Shown here in pieces: positions 43,323 to 51,961 of a DNA stretch of 64,000 nt (position 1 is its first letter; every line of letters begins with the position of its first letter). The translations under genes were made by a program, and so were the position numbers. The notes beneath the pieces are model-generated. The model was given only the letters and a program-made list of their open reading frames with translations. It had not been told where the DNA came from and ran no database searches. The stretch is from Olsenella sp. An293 (GTDB taxonomy: Bacteria > Actinomycetota > Coriobacteriia > Coriobacteriales > Atopobiaceae). The DNA is taken from assembly GCF_002159495.1 (NCBI RefSeq), contig NZ_NFIT01000005.1, forward strand, positions 124,001 through 188,000. Direction: 5' to 3'.

Positions 43323-44609
43323 ATGGACCAGGAAAACTACGACGCCTACGTCGCCATCCTCGAGGAGGAGCTCGTCTGCGCGATGGGCTGCACCGAGCCC
43401 ATCGCCGTGGCCTACTGTGCCGCGCTCGCGCGCCAGACGCTCGGCACGCTGCCGGAGCGCGTTGACGTGGCGGCCTCCGCCAACATCATCAAGAATGTGA
43501 AGAGCGTCGTCGTCCCCAACACGGGCGGCGCGCGCGGCATCGAGGCCGCCGCGGCGGCGGGCGTGGTGGCAGGAGACGCCGAGGCCAAGCTCGAGGTCCT
43601 GGCAGGCGTGACCGGCGAGGAGATTGCCGAGATGCGCGATTTTCTCGCCACGCACGAGGTCACCGTGGTGCCGAGCGAGCGCCCGTGGATCTTTGACATC
43701 CAGGTGCGCGTCTCGGGCGGCGGCCACGAGGCGTTCTGCGAGATCGCCGGCTCGCACACCAACGTCATCCGCGTGGAGCGCGACGGCGAGGTCCTTCTCA
43801 GCGAGCCCTTCGAGGAGACCGCGGGCGAGGGGGACGCCGGCGTCGACCGCAGCTGCCTCTCCATCGAGAAGATCGTCGAGTTTGCCGACGAGGTGGACCT
43901 CGAGGACGTGAAGCAGCTGCTCGGCCGCCAGATCGCCTGCAACATGGCCATCGCGCGCGAGGGACTGGACGGCGCGTGGGGCGCGGGCATCGGCAAGGTG
44001 CTGCTCGAGGCGTACGGCGACGGCGTGGCAAACCGCGCCAAGGCGTGGGCTGCCGCTGGCTCCGACGCCCGCATGGGCGGCTGCGAGCTTCCCGTGGTCA
44101 TCAACTCCGGCAGCGGCAACCAGGGCCTCACCGCCAGTGTCCCCGTGATCGTCTATGCGCAGGAGCTGGGCGTCTCCCACGAGGAGCTGCTGCGAGCGCT
44201 CGTGGTGTCCAACCTGGTGACCATCCACCTCAAGACCGGCATCGGCCGACTCTCCGCCTACTGCGGCGCCACGAGCGCGGGAGCTGGCGCGGCGGCCGGC
44301 ATCACCTACCTCTACGGCGGGCGAGCGGACGAGATTTCCCACACCGTGGTCAACGCCATCGCCATCGACTCCGGCATGGTCTGCGACGGCGCCAAGGCGA
44401 GCTGCGCGGCCAAGATCGCGAGCGCGGTGGAGGCCGGCCTTCTGGGCATGCAGATGCAGAGCCAGGGCAAGCAGTTCTACGGCGGCGACGGCATCGTAGT
44501 CAAGGGCGTGGAGAACACGATCCGCAACGTGGGTGTTTTGGCCGCTCGGGGCATGCGCGAGACAGACCGGACGATCATTGAGCTCATGTGCGGGTCCGGC
44601 GCGTGCTGA
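43323..44609 (+). CDS. cyuA: L-cysteine desulfidase (UPF0597 family)
   Basis: 428 residues. CAMGCTEPIAVAY near the start and YCGATSAGAGAAAG plus GMVCDGAKASCAAKIA near the end supply the conserved Cys residues that hold the [4Fe-4S] cluster in this family; NTGGARGIEAAAAAG and INSGSGNQGLTASVPV are typical. The enzyme converts cysteine to pyruvate, ammonia and sulfide in anaerobes. CAGGAGG precedes the ATG by six bases. The divergent ABC importer raises the possibility of cystine or cysteine uptake, which the sequence does not settle. Confidence 0.93.
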   Translation: MDQENYDAYVAILEEELVCAMGCTEPIAVAYCAALARQTLGTLPERVDVAASANIIKNVKSVVVPNTGGARGIEAAAAAGVVAGDAEAKLEVLAGVTGEEIAEMRDFLATHEVTVVPSERPWIFDIQVRVSGGGHEAFCEIAGSHTNVIRVERDGEVLLSEPFEETAGEGDAGVDRSCLSIEKIVEFADEVDLEDVKQLLGRQIACNMAIAREGLDGAWGAGIGKVLLEAYGDGVANRAKAWAAAGSDARMGGCELPVVINSGSGNQGLTASVPVIVYAQELGVSHEELLRALVVSNLVTIHLKTGIGRLSAYCGATSAGAGAAAGITYLYGGRADEISHTVVNAIAIDSGMVCDGAKASCAAKIASAVEAGLLGMQMQSQGKQFYGGDGIVVKGVENTIRNVGVLAARGMRETDRTIIELMCGSGAC

Positions 44610-44620
44610 CGTCTCCTTCG

Positions 44621-44718
44621 GCGCGGGCGCGGTGATAAGAACCCGGCGCTCGGACAGTCCTCGCCGCGCAGGGCGCGGCTGCGGAACTCGCGGCGGGCTC
44701 TTATCGCCGCGCCCGCGC
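44621..44718. repeat. Long imperfect hairpin after cyuA
   Basis: Arms of 24 bases (44621-44644 and 44695-44718) pair with two mismatches; they begin and end with GCGCGGGCGCGG / CCGCGCCCGCGC. An inner hairpin GCCGCGC-AG-GGCGCGGC lies in the 50-base loop. GATAAGAACC within the arm resembles the 13-mer repeat. No T-run follows. Confidence 0.8.
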
Positions 44719-44797
44719 AGTGCCGTTATCGGCGCCTTGGGCAGCTAGGCGCGGATTGCGGACGGTTTCTCGTCCCAAAACGTCCGGAAGCCGCACG

Positions 44798-45301
44798 TCA
44801 ACGGGCAGGGGTGGTGCTCTCCAGCTCCAGCTCTAGCAGCGCACACTTGCGGTCGAGGCCGCCGGCGTAGCCGGTGAGGGAGCCGTCCGCGCCCACCACG
44901 CGGTGGCACGGGATGATCACGCTGACGGGGTTCTTGCCCACGGCGGAGCCGACGGCGCGCGGCGAGCTACCCAACGCCGCCGCAAGTTCGCCATACGTGC
45001 GCGTTTCCCCATACGGGATGGCGAGAAGCGCGTCCCACACGCGGCGCTGGAACGCGGTGCCGCGCGGCGCCAACGGAACGTCCGCCGCAGACGGACGTTC
45101 CTCTGCGAAGTACGCATCCAGCCAGCGGCGCGCAGCAGCCAGCGCGGGCGCCTCAAGCTCCACGTTCTTCTCGCCATCCTCCAGTCCGCGAGCAAAGTAG
45201 CGCTGACCGTAGAACCACGCGCCCGCCAGACCGTCACCGTCTGCCGCAAGCAGCATCCTCCCAAGAGGGGACTCGTAGTCGCAGGCGTACATATCGGCCA
45301 C
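44798..45301 (-). CDS. ogt: Methylated-DNA-protein-cysteine methyltransferase
   Basis: 167 residues. IPCHRVVGADGSLTGYAGG contains the acceptor Cys; GTAFQRRVWDALLAIPYGETRTYGELA is the helix-turn-helix region that binds DNA. It repairs O6-methylguanine by suicide transfer. The start is uncertain: a GTG at 45301 lies four bases after GGAGG, whereas the ATG at 45292 (MYACDYESPLGRML) is 13 bases away. The GTG is chosen. It follows the TsaD fusion on the same strand but a palindrome lies between. Confidence 0.92.
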   Translation of the reverse strand: MADMYACDYESPLGRMLLAADGDGLAGAWFYGQRYFARGLEDGEKNVELEAPALAAARRWLDAYFAEERPSAADVPLAPRGTAFQRRVWDALLAIPYGETRTYGELAAALGSSPRAVGSAVGKNPVSVIIPCHRVVGADGSLTGYAGGLDRKCALLELELESTTPAR

Positions 45302-45366
45302 CAATCCTCCAAGCTGCACTATAAGAGTGCGATTTCCTGAGAAAAACGCGCTGTCCGAGCACATCC

Positions 45367-45395
45367 TGATGAAAAGGGACTGTCCCTTTTCATCA
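45367..45395. repeat. Stop-codon palindrome after the TsaD fusion gene
   Basis: Perfect 29-base palindrome TGATGAAAA, GGGACTGTCCC, TTTTCATCA. The gene's TGA is the outermost three bases of one arm. Confidence 0.92.
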
Positions 45396-47864
45396 CTCCC
45401 AGGTAGGCGGGACGGGGGCGTTGGGCGTGGCCCAGGCGCCCAGGGCCGCATTGGGGTCGGCGTCCAGCGTAAGCGGCGAGAAGGACCCGGCGTTGTAGCT
45501 CCTCAGGGCCGCGATCCCGATCATGGCCGCGTTGTCGCCGCAGGCGCGCATGGGCGGCACGGTCACGCGCACGCCGCGCTTCTCGAGCGCCTTCTTGTAC
45601 GCTGCGCGCAGACCCGGGTTGGCCGCCACGCCGCCGCCGACGCAGAAGTCGGCAACACCGGTCTCCTCCACGGCGGTCACGGCCTTGGCCACCTGAACGT
45701 CGATGACGGCCGCCTCGAAGCTCGCCGCAAGGTCGGGCAGGTTGATGGGGCGACCGGCGCGGTTCTCGCCCTCGATGTAGGTGATGACGGCGGTCTTGAG
45801 GCCGGAGAGGCTGAAGCTGTAGTCGCCGCTGTGCATCATTGCGCGCGGGAAGTGAATGGCCTTGGGATTGCCCTGCGCGGAGAGCTTGGAGATCACGGGG
45901 CCGCCGGGGTATCCCAGGCCGAGCGCCTTGGCCACCTTGTCGAAGGCCTCGCCCACCGCGTCGTCGATCGTGGCGCCGAGAAGAGCGTAGTCGCCCCAGG
46001 CGCGCACGTGCACGAGCATGGTGTTGCCACCGGAGACGATGCTCGCCACGAAGGGCGGCTCGAGGTCCGGCGTCTCGAAGAGGTTGGCCATGAGGTGGCC
46101 CTCGAGGTGGTGCACGGCAATGAGCGGCAGGTCGGCGGCCGCGCAGAGGCCCTTGGCAAAGGCGACGCCCACCACGAGCGCGCCCACGAGGCCCGGCCCC
46201 GCCGTGACGCCCACGGCCGCGAGGTCGGAGGGCGCCAGCGTGTCCACGCCAAAGTGCTCGCCGGCTCGGGCGAGGGTCTCCTCGAAGACGCCCACGATGG
46301 CCTCGGTGTGCTTGCGGGAGGCGATCTCGGGCACCACGCCGCCAAAGCGCGCGTGGAAGTCGATCTGCGTGGCGACGACGCTCGCGCACACGACGCCGTG
46401 GGAGTCCGTCACGGCCATGGCGGTCTCATCGCAGGAGGACTCGATCGAGAGGATGAGCGGCCCGGCGGCCGCCAGCGCGGCGCGCGCCTCGGGCGAGCGC
46501 TCGCCGGGCACGATCGGCCACGGGCGAATCGAGGGCGCCGGCTCCGGACGGCCGTTCTGGATCACGGCGTCCGCCGCGAGCGGCAGCGGCGCGCGCAGGA
46601 TGAGGGCGTCGTGCGCGGGCTCGCCGGCGGCCGCCGGATAGTAGCCCGGGCGACGGCCCTCCTCCGCGAGACCGAGCACGCCGTAGAGCGCGCGGGCAGG
46701 CTCGTTCTTCTCGTCAACCTCGAGCGAGATCGTCTGCGCCCCGAGCATCTGCGCGTCGTAGGCCACGCGGGCCACGAGGCGGCAGGCGATGCCCTCGCGT
46801 CGGCGCGCCGCGTCCACGACGACCTCCTCGACCTCGAAGTCAGCCCCCGCGAGCACGCCGCCCGCGAAGCCGATGACGGTCCCCTGGTCGTGCGCGACCC
46901 ACCAGCTGCGGCCGGGCTGGGAGAGCTCCTCGTAGAACATCCGCTCCGTCCACGGCGTGTGCGCGGAGCCCTCGTAGGCGCTGGCCTCGAGGGCGGCCAC
47001 GGCGGCGGTGTCGTTCACCGTCATCGGACGCAACTGCAGGTGGATGCCCGCAAGCGCGTCATCCACGCCGGTAAGCTCAACAGTCGCCGGCTTCTTGAGG
47101 CCAAGGCGCGTTCGCTCGGCCTCCTCGGCGTCAGAGAGACGGGTGTAGATGGGAAGGACCAGCGCCGGGTCTCCGGGCTGGGCGGACGCGCCTTCAAACA
47201 CCCCGGCCTCCACGGCAGCGCGCAGAAGCCCCTCTCCCGTGGGGTACCACGCCTCCTCGGGCGAGAAGGACGTGAGCCCCGCAGCCTCAAAGCGCCCGCG
47301 GTACTTGACCAGCCCGTTGCCCGTGAGCGTGAGGTCGACGGCGTCGGCACGCCCGACCCAGGCCGTCACGCAGGCATCGGCCTTGAGCACGGTCTCGGCC
47401 GGGAAGATGCGGTGTGCGCCAGCCTCGTCCAGCTCGTAGATGCCCGGGTAGACCTCGCCGCGCATGGCGTCGCCCGCCACCGCGAGCGTCCCTCGGGCGC
47501 CGGCGGCATGCGCCGACCACGCCATCGCGTCGAGCGCGGAGGTCCCATAAAGTGGCAGGCCTAAGCCGCACGCGAGTCCCTTGGCCGTGGCGATGCCGAT
47601 CCGCACGCCCGTGAACGAGCCGGGGCCGCGCCCCACGAGTACCGCGTCGAGCTCGCCCATCGAAAGGCCGGCGTCGGCGAGCGCCTCCCGCGCCGTGGTC
47701 ACGAGCTCCACGTTTGCCTGACGGCGGCAGAGGTGGTCGCGGGCAGCGAGCACCTCCACGACACCGTCCGCGCCCACGCGCCCGACGGCGCACGCCAGCA
47801 TGTCCGTGGACGTGTCCAGCGCCAGGACGGTCTTCTCGGCAGGTTTGACGTTCTTCTCGCTCAT
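45393..47864 (-). CDS. TsaB-RimI-TsaD fusion protein
   Basis: 823 residues joining three usually separate proteins. Residues about 12-270: TsaB (VLALDTSTDMLACAVG, GRGPGSFTGVRIGIATAKGLA). About 275-430: a GNAT acetyltransferase of the RimI type (LRPMTVNDTAAVAALE, VVVDAARRREGIACRLV, EVDEKNEPARALYGVLGL). About 465-823: TsaD (ILSIESSCDETAMAVTD, the metal site AVHHLEGHLMANL, IVSGGNTMLV, FCVGGGVAANPGLR). TsaB and TsaD with TsaE make the t6A modification of tRNA; RimI acetylates ribosomal protein S18. tsaE is 1.8 kb upstream on the same strand. All catalytic motifs look intact, so the fusion is presumably active. The ATG at 47864 has only a weak ribosome-binding site. Confidence 0.93.
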   Translation of the reverse strand: MSEKNVKPAEKTVLALDTSTDMLACAVGRVGADGVVEVLAARDHLCRRQANVELVTTAREALADAGLSMGELDAVLVGRGPGSFTGVRIGIATAKGLACGLGLPLYGTSALDAMAWSAHAAGARGTLAVAGDAMRGEVYPGIYELDEAGAHRIFPAETVLKADACVTAWVGRADAVDLTLTGNGLVKYRGRFEAAGLTSFSPEEAWYPTGEGLLRAAVEAGVFEGASAQPGDPALVLPIYTRLSDAEEAERTRLGLKKPATVELTGVDDALAGIHLQLRPMTVNDTAAVAALEASAYEGSAHTPWTERMFYEELSQPGRSWWVAHDQGTVIGFAGGVLAGADFEVEEVVVDAARRREGIACRLVARVAYDAQMLGAQTISLEVDEKNEPARALYGVLGLAEEGRRPGYYPAAAGEPAHDALILRAPLPLAADAVIQNGRPEPAPSIRPWPIVPGERSPEARAALAAAGPLILSIESSCDETAMAVTDSHGVVCASVVATQIDFHARFGGVVPEIASRKHTEAIVGVFEETLARAGEHFGVDTLAPSDLAAVGVTAGPGLVGALVVGVAFAKGLCAAADLPLIAVHHLEGHLMANLFETPDLEPPFVASIVSGGNTMLVHVRAWGDYALLGATIDDAVGEAFDKVAKALGLGYPGGPVISKLSAQGNPKAIHFPRAMMHSGDYSFSLSGLKTAVITYIEGENRAGRPINLPDLAASFEAAVIDVQVAKAVTAVEETGVADFCVGGGVAANPGLRAAYKKALEKRGVRVTVPPMRACGDNAAMIGIAALRSYNAGSFSPLTLDADPNAALGAWATPNAPVPPTWE

Positions 47865-47943
47865 GCGCAGCTCTTCTCGCTCAGGGTTTCAACCTGCTAA
47901 GTGTAGCGCGGAGCGATGCTCGCAGGGAATGTTTCAAAACGAT

Positions 47944-48029
47944 GAACCCCACACGTGGTCGCTCTTCACAAAAGCTTTCCTGCGAAAACGCCCGCCGATT
48001 AAACTAAAACAGAGACCGCGTGTGGGGTT
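47944..48029. repeat. Long inverted repeat, CACGTG family, divergent element 4
   Basis: Arms AACCCCACACGTGGTC (from 47945) and AGACCGCGTGTGGGGTT (to 48029) are a variant of the other three elements (CCCC for CTCC, and one T/C change). The right arm runs to the stop codon of the DUF3783 gene. Confidence 0.75.
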
Positions 48030-48474
48030 AGTCCGAGTCTGCCCGGGCGGAAGTGGCCGCATGCTCGCCAGCCACCGCCTCGATCAAACGCACGAGCGGC
48101 CAGGCGCGGTTGACCTTGTTGAGCAGCGCCTTGGGCCCCACCACGCACCCCGCCTCGCGCGAGCGGGCGAGAAAAACGTTGACCTGTGCGTCCGTAAGTC
48201 CGCAGAGCAGGACAAACTCATCGCACTCCGGCGTCGGCCCCTCATAGGGCATCGGCGTCTGCCGAAACCCCGGAAGCCGCGCGAACGCGCCCGCCGGATC
48301 GCCCAGCCGCTCGGGCAGCGCCGTGCGCGCCACCACGCCCATCTCGCGCAGCACCCCGCGGACCGCCGCGCCCTTCTCGGAAGAGGGGTCAAGCCCCCAG
48401 AGCACCGCGCACGGCGCGGGCCCCGAGGGCTTGACCTTCTTGCGGGCAGCCTTTTTCTGAGGCTTGCCGGCCAT
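48028..48474 (-). CDS. DUF3783 domain protein
   Basis: 148 residues. The N-terminal tail is Lys-rich (GKPQKKAARKKVKPSG). VLWGLDPSSEKGAAVRGVLREMG and the C-terminal FVLLCGLTDAQVNVFLARSREAGCVVGPKALLNKVNRAWPLVRLIEAV match DUF3783, a family of unknown function common in anaerobes. Its ATG overlaps the rubrerythrin stop (TAATG on the minus strand), so the two are translationally coupled and the protein may be linked to the peroxide-defence unit. The stop codon forms part of inverted repeat element 4. Confidence 0.75.
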   Translation of the reverse strand: MAGKPQKKAARKKVKPSGPAPCAVLWGLDPSSEKGAAVRGVLREMGVVARTALPERLGDPAGAFARLPGFRQTPMPYEGPTPECDEFVLLCGLTDAQVNVFLARSREAGCVVGPKALLNKVNRAWPLVRLIEAVAGEHAATSARADSD

Positions 48475-49061
48475 TAGCCGAAGTAGCGCTCGAGCAGGCC
48501 CTTGAGAGCCTTGCCGTGGCGGGCCTCGTCACGAGCCATCTCGTGGACGGTGTCGTGGATGGCGTCGAGGTTGTTCTTCTTGGCGCAGGTGGCGAGCTCC
48601 GTCTTGCCCTGCGTGGCGCCGAACTCGCAGTCGACGCGCCAGGCGAGGTTGGCCTTGGTGGAGGCCTTCATGTTGGGCTCGAGCTCCTCGCCGAGCAGCT
48701 CGGCGAACTTGGAGGCGTGCTCGGCCTCCTCGTAGGCGGCCTTCTCCCAGTACAGGCCGATCTCGGGATAGCCCTCGCGGTGGGCGATGCGGGCCATGCA
48801 GAGATACATGCCGACCTCGGAGCACTCGCCGTTGAAGTTGGCCTTGAGCTGCTCGAGGATGTAGGCCTTGTCCTCGTCGGAGATGTCGGGGTTGTCCTTG
48901 ACGGTCTTGCCGTAGATGCCGTACTCGTGCTCGGCGGCGAGCTTGAGCTCACCCTCGACCTTCTCGAACATGCTGGCCGGAGCCTTGCAGACCGGGCACT
49001 CCGCCGGCGGCTCGGCGCCCTCGTAGATGTAACCGCAGACCTTGCAGACCCACTTGTCCAT
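48474..49061 (-). CDS. Rubrerythrin (reverse domain order)
   Basis: 195 residues. A rubredoxin-type domain comes first ([22 protein letters not shown], four Cys), then a ferritin-like four-helix domain with [39 protein letters not shown] and [13 protein letters not shown] holding the di-iron site. This reversed order is that of the reverse rubrerythrins of anaerobes, which reduce hydrogen peroxide with electrons from NAD(P)H-rubredoxin systems. It is directly downstream of a PerR/Fur-type regulator (68-base gap), fitting joint peroxide control. Confidence 0.93.
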   Translation of the reverse strand: MDKWVCKVCGYIYEGAEPPAECPVCKAPASMFEKVEGELKLAAEHEYGIYGKTVKDNPDISDEDKAYILEQLKANFNGECSEVGMYLCMARIAHREGYPEIGLYWEKAAYEEAEHASKFAELLGEELEPNMKASTKANLAWRVDCEFGATQGKTELATCAKKNNLDAIHDTVHEMARDEARHGKALKGLLERYFG

Positions 49062-49129
49062 GGTGACCTCCTCGTTGTTGACGTGCGGCGAGGCGTGGCG
49101 CCCCGCCGCCCTCTCCTATGCTCTCGGCC

Positions 49130-49528
49130 CTAGGCCGTAGAAGCCAAACCCTGCTGGCACGCGGGGCAGACGCCGTCGAACTGCAGCGCATGGCCGGTGA
49201 TCTGATACCCCGTCACCCGCGCGGCAGCCTCGTCGACCTCCCCCAGCACCGGAATCATCACGTCGTCGACGCGCCCGCAGCAGGTGCAGCGCACGTGGTA
49301 GTGCGCAAACGCCTGATGGTCAAAGTGGTCGGCGCCGTTGTTGATCTTCACGCGGCCGATCAGGCCCTCGTCCGAAAGCCTGCCCAGTGTACGATAGACC
49401 GTGGCGCGGCCGATGCTGGGATGCGAGGCGTGGACGGCCTCATACACCTCGTCAGCGGTGGGATGGTTGGCCAGACGGCGCAGCTCGTCCTCGATAATCG
49501 TGCGCTGAACGGTGTTTCTGCCAGACAT
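49130..49528 (-). CDS. perR: Fur-family regulator, PerR-like
   Basis: 132 residues. The winged helix HPTADEVYEAVHASHPSIGRATVYRTLGRLSDEGLI is typical of Fur proteins. FDHQAFAHYHVRC provides the metal-site His residues, and CTCC (GRVDDV) plus CPAC (QQGL) provide the structural zinc. Which metal it senses cannot be read with certainty; adjacency to rubrerythrin favours a peroxide sensor (PerR) over Fur. The promoter at 49555-49582 lies inside a TCTCAATTGAGA palindrome, so autoregulation is likely. GGAGG precedes the ATG. Confidence 0.85.
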   Translation of the reverse strand: MSGRNTVQRTIIEDELRRLANHPTADEVYEAVHASHPSIGRATVYRTLGRLSDEGLIGRVKINNGADHFDHQAFAHYHVRCTCCGRVDDVMIPVLGEVDEAAARVTGYQITGHALQFDGVCPACQQGLASTA

Positions 49529-49554
49529 GCCTCGCCTCCTCTCGTGCTGCGAAG

Positions 49555-49588
49555 ACTATAGCATATTGATACTTGTTCTCAATTGAGA
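49555..49588 (-). promoter_or_regulatory. PerR/Fur promoter with overlapping operator
   Basis: On the minus strand, -35 TTGAGA (49577-49582), 16-base spacer, -10 TATAGT (49555-49560). The -35 sits in the 12-base palindrome TCTCAATTGAGA (49577-49588), with another TCTCAAT half-site at 49594. The stretch is strikingly AT-rich for this genome. Confidence 0.65.
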
Positions 49589-49635
49589 TTTTTTCTCAAT
49601 TTTGGACGAGAAGGACATCCTCCAGCAACCGAGCG

Positions 49636-50115
49636 CTACAGCGCGGCGAGCAGCTCCTCGCCCCGGGCGTCATGCGCGACGAGGCGGACCTCGCGCGGGG
49701 GCTCCTCCCCCGGCGCGGCCTCGTCATCGAGGCGCGTCACGAAGACGTCCACGCGCGCGTCACCGATCTCCTCGGAGAACTGCTCGCCCCACTCGATCGA
49801 GCAGACGCCGTCGGCGCCCAGCACGTCGAAGATGCCCGTGTCCTCGAGCTGGTCGGGGTCGTCCAGGCGATAGAGGTCAAAGTGGTAGAGCGGCATCTCG
49901 GCGCCCTCGTAGACCATCTCGATGGTGAAGGTGGGGCTCGTGACGTCGCCCTCCACGCCCATGCCCGCGGCGACACCCTTGGTGAGCTGGGTCTTGCCCG
50001 CCCCGAGGTCCCCCGTCAGCACCAGCACGTCACCGGGGACGAGCAGGCGCCCCAGGCGCTCCCCCAGCGCGATGGTCTCGTCACGCGAGCACGTCTTGAT
50101 GATCTTCTCGCTCAC
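49636..50115 (-). CDS. tsaE: tRNA t6A biosynthesis ATPase TsaE
   Basis: 159 residues. Walker A VLTGDLGAGKTQLTKGVAAGMG, then VTSPTFTIEMVYEGAEMPLYHFDLYRL and the EWGEQF motif, all standard for TsaE, the ATPase that drives the TsaB-TsaD complex. It uses a GTG start at 50115 after GGGAGGGG and overlaps the end of the udg gene by four bases, so the two are coupled. Its TsaB and TsaD partners are encoded in the fusion gene about 1.8 kb downstream. Confidence 0.94.
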   Translation of the reverse strand: MSEKIIKTCSRDETIALGERLGRLLVPGDVLVLTGDLGAGKTQLTKGVAAGMGVEGDVTSPTFTIEMVYEGAEMPLYHFDLYRLDDPDQLEDTGIFDVLGADGVCSIEWGEQFSEEIGDARVDVFVTRLDDEAAPGEEPPREVRLVAHDARGEELLAAL

Positions 50116-50735
50116 CGTACCCCTCCCTCGGGCTCGACGGGATGCTCGGCCAGCCACGCGCCGACCATCCGCAGGTCCGCCTCGAGCAGCGGCTGCCAGT
50201 CGGAGTGGTAGATGCAGGCGGCCGGGTGGAAGGTCGGGCAGACCACGAAGTGGCCCGTCTGATAGAGCTGGCCGCGCAGCGACGTCACGCCCTTGTTGGT
50301 GCGCAGGACAAACTGCGAGGCGAAGTTGCCCAGGCACACGATGACGTCGGGCCAGATAGAGCGAATCTGCTCGCGCAGGAACGGTGAGCAGGCCTCGATC
50401 TCCTCGGGCTTGGGGTTGCGGTTTCCGGGCGGCCGGCACTTGACCACGTTGGCGATGTAGATCTCGTCGCGCGTGAGCCCCGCGCAGCCGAGAAGGGCAT
50501 CGAGCTTGTGGCCGGCGGCGCCCACGAAGGGCTCTCCCTGCAGGTCCTCGTTGCGGCCGGGGCCCTCGCCGACGAACATCACGCGGGCGCGCGGGTTCCC
50601 GACGCCAAAGACGAGGTTGGTGCGCGTTGCGCCCAGCGGGCAGAGCTGGCAGTCGCCCATGAGGTCGCGAATCTCCTGGAGCGAGACCTCGCGCGGCCGC
50701 TGGTGCTCGTGACCGGGGATGTGCATGACGGACAT
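50112..50735 (-). CDS. Uracil-DNA glycosylase, family 4 (iron-sulfur)
   Basis: 207 residues. CQLCPLGATRTNLVFG begins the [4Fe-4S] site; FVGEGPGRNEDLQGEPFVGAAG is the family-4 catalytic motif; CRPPGNRNPKPEEIEAC completes the cluster ligands; CPTFHPAAC carries the uracil-site His. It removes uracil from DNA in base-excision repair. The ATG at 50735 is chosen (AAGGGG nine bases before); a second ATG three codons on is possible. The frame is open for another 330 bases but without a recognisable sequence. Confidence 0.94.
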   Translation of the reverse strand: MSVMHIPGHEHQRPREVSLQEIRDLMGDCQLCPLGATRTNLVFGVGNPRARVMFVGEGPGRNEDLQGEPFVGAAGHKLDALLGCAGLTRDEIYIANVVKCRPPGNRNPKPEEIEACSPFLREQIRSIWPDVIVCLGNFASQFVLRTNKGVTSLRGQLYQTGHFVVCPTFHPAACIYHSDWQPLLEADLRMVGAWLAEHPVEPEGGVR

Positions 50736-50784
50736 GAGGTCGAGCCCCCTTCTCTCCGCGGCCGTGCGACGACCGCCGGACCCG

Positions 50785-51945
50785 CTAGGTGTAGATCTTC
50801 TCAAGGCGCATCCCAAAGTCGCAGACAACCTCATAGTTGATCGTGTTGCGCAGCTGGGCCATCTCGTCCGCGTCGATGGACTCGTTGCCGTCCGTGCCGA
50901 TGAGGGTGACCACGTCGCCATATTCCACCGGGCGCGACGGGCGGTAGGCGCGGGCGCTGTTGACGTCCACCGCGAACATGAACTGATCCATGCAGATGTT
51001 GCCCACCTGCCGGCAGCGCACGCCGCCCACGAGCACGTCCATGTTGTTGGAGAGCTCGCGCGCAAGGCCGTCGGCGTAGCCGATGGGCACCGTGGCGATC
51101 TGGATGTTTTGCTTGGGCACGCGATAGGTGAGGCCGTAGCCCACGCCGTCGCCGACGTTGGGGTAGAGCACGCGCACCACGCGGCCTCGAACGCTCATGA
51201 CCGGCTCGAGCTCGATCCGGGGACGCGTCACGTCGGCGGGGTGCAGGCCGTAGAGGCCGATGCCCACGCGGCACATGTCGAAGTGGCACTCGGGGTGCAG
51301 CACGGTGCCGGGCGTGTTGTCGCAGTGGACGAGGCCCGTGTCGAGCCCCGCCCCGCGCAGCGCCTCAACCGTCTCGCGAAAGCGGTTGAGCTGCAGGGCG
51401 AAGTCCCAGTCGTCCAGGACGTCGGCCGTGGCGAAGTGCGTGAAGGTGCCCGCGCACTCGAGGCCGCGGTGGAAGTCGATGGTTCGGCGAAGCTCCACGG
51501 CATCCTGACGGCGGACGCCGATGCGCGTCATGCCGGTGTCGACCGCCAGGTGATAGCGGGCCACGCGACCTCGCGAGGCAGCGGCCTCGCCCAGCGCAAG
51601 GGCGAAGTCGGCCGTGTAGACCGCCGGCATGAGGTCATAGTCGACGAGCGTTCCCACGCAGTCGACGGGGGGCTCGGAGAGGATGAGGACGGGCCACTCG
51701 ATGCCGCCCTCGCGCAGGGAGATGCCCTCACGCACCGTGGCGACGGCGAACTGGTCTGCCCCGGCGGCGTGCATGGTCTTGGCGCACGGGACGGCACCGT
51801 GCCCGTAGGCGTCGGCCTTGACGACGCACATCATCTGCGTGCCGCGCCCGATCTGGCGCCTGAAGGAGGCGGTGTTCCTCCTCAGGGCAGCGAGGTTCAC
51901 CTCGACCCAGGACCAGCGGGTTTCCGGACTCGCGTGATTGTCCAT
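50785..51945 (-). CDS. alr: Alanine racemase
   Basis: 386 residues. PLP-binding Lys in CVVKADAYGHGAVP, the second catalytic Tyr in VGYGLTYRVPKQN, and FDMCRVGIGLYGLHP. It converts L-Ala to D-Ala for peptidoglycan. The length and order fit the fold-type III Alr family. GGAGGAGGAC lies directly before the ATG. It starts 16 bases after the nnr gene stop in the order acpS-nnr-alr, which is a common Gram-positive neighbourhood. Confidence 0.96.
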   Translation of the reverse strand: MDNHASPETRWSWVEVNLAALRRNTASFRRQIGRGTQMMCVVKADAYGHGAVPCAKTMHAAGADQFAVATVREGISLREGGIEWPVLILSEPPVDCVGTLVDYDLMPAVYTADFALALGEAAASRGRVARYHLAVDTGMTRIGVRRQDAVELRRTIDFHRGLECAGTFTHFATADVLDDWDFALQLNRFRETVEALRGAGLDTGLVHCDNTPGTVLHPECHFDMCRVGIGLYGLHPADVTRPRIELEPVMSVRGRVVRVLYPNVGDGVGYGLTYRVPKQNIQIATVPIGYADGLARELSNNMDVLVGGVRCRQVGNICMDQFMFAVDVNSARAYRPSRPVEYGDVVTLIGTDGNESIDADEMAQLRNTINYEVVCDFGMRLEKIYT

Positions 51946-51961
51946 GTCCTCCTCCTCGCCG

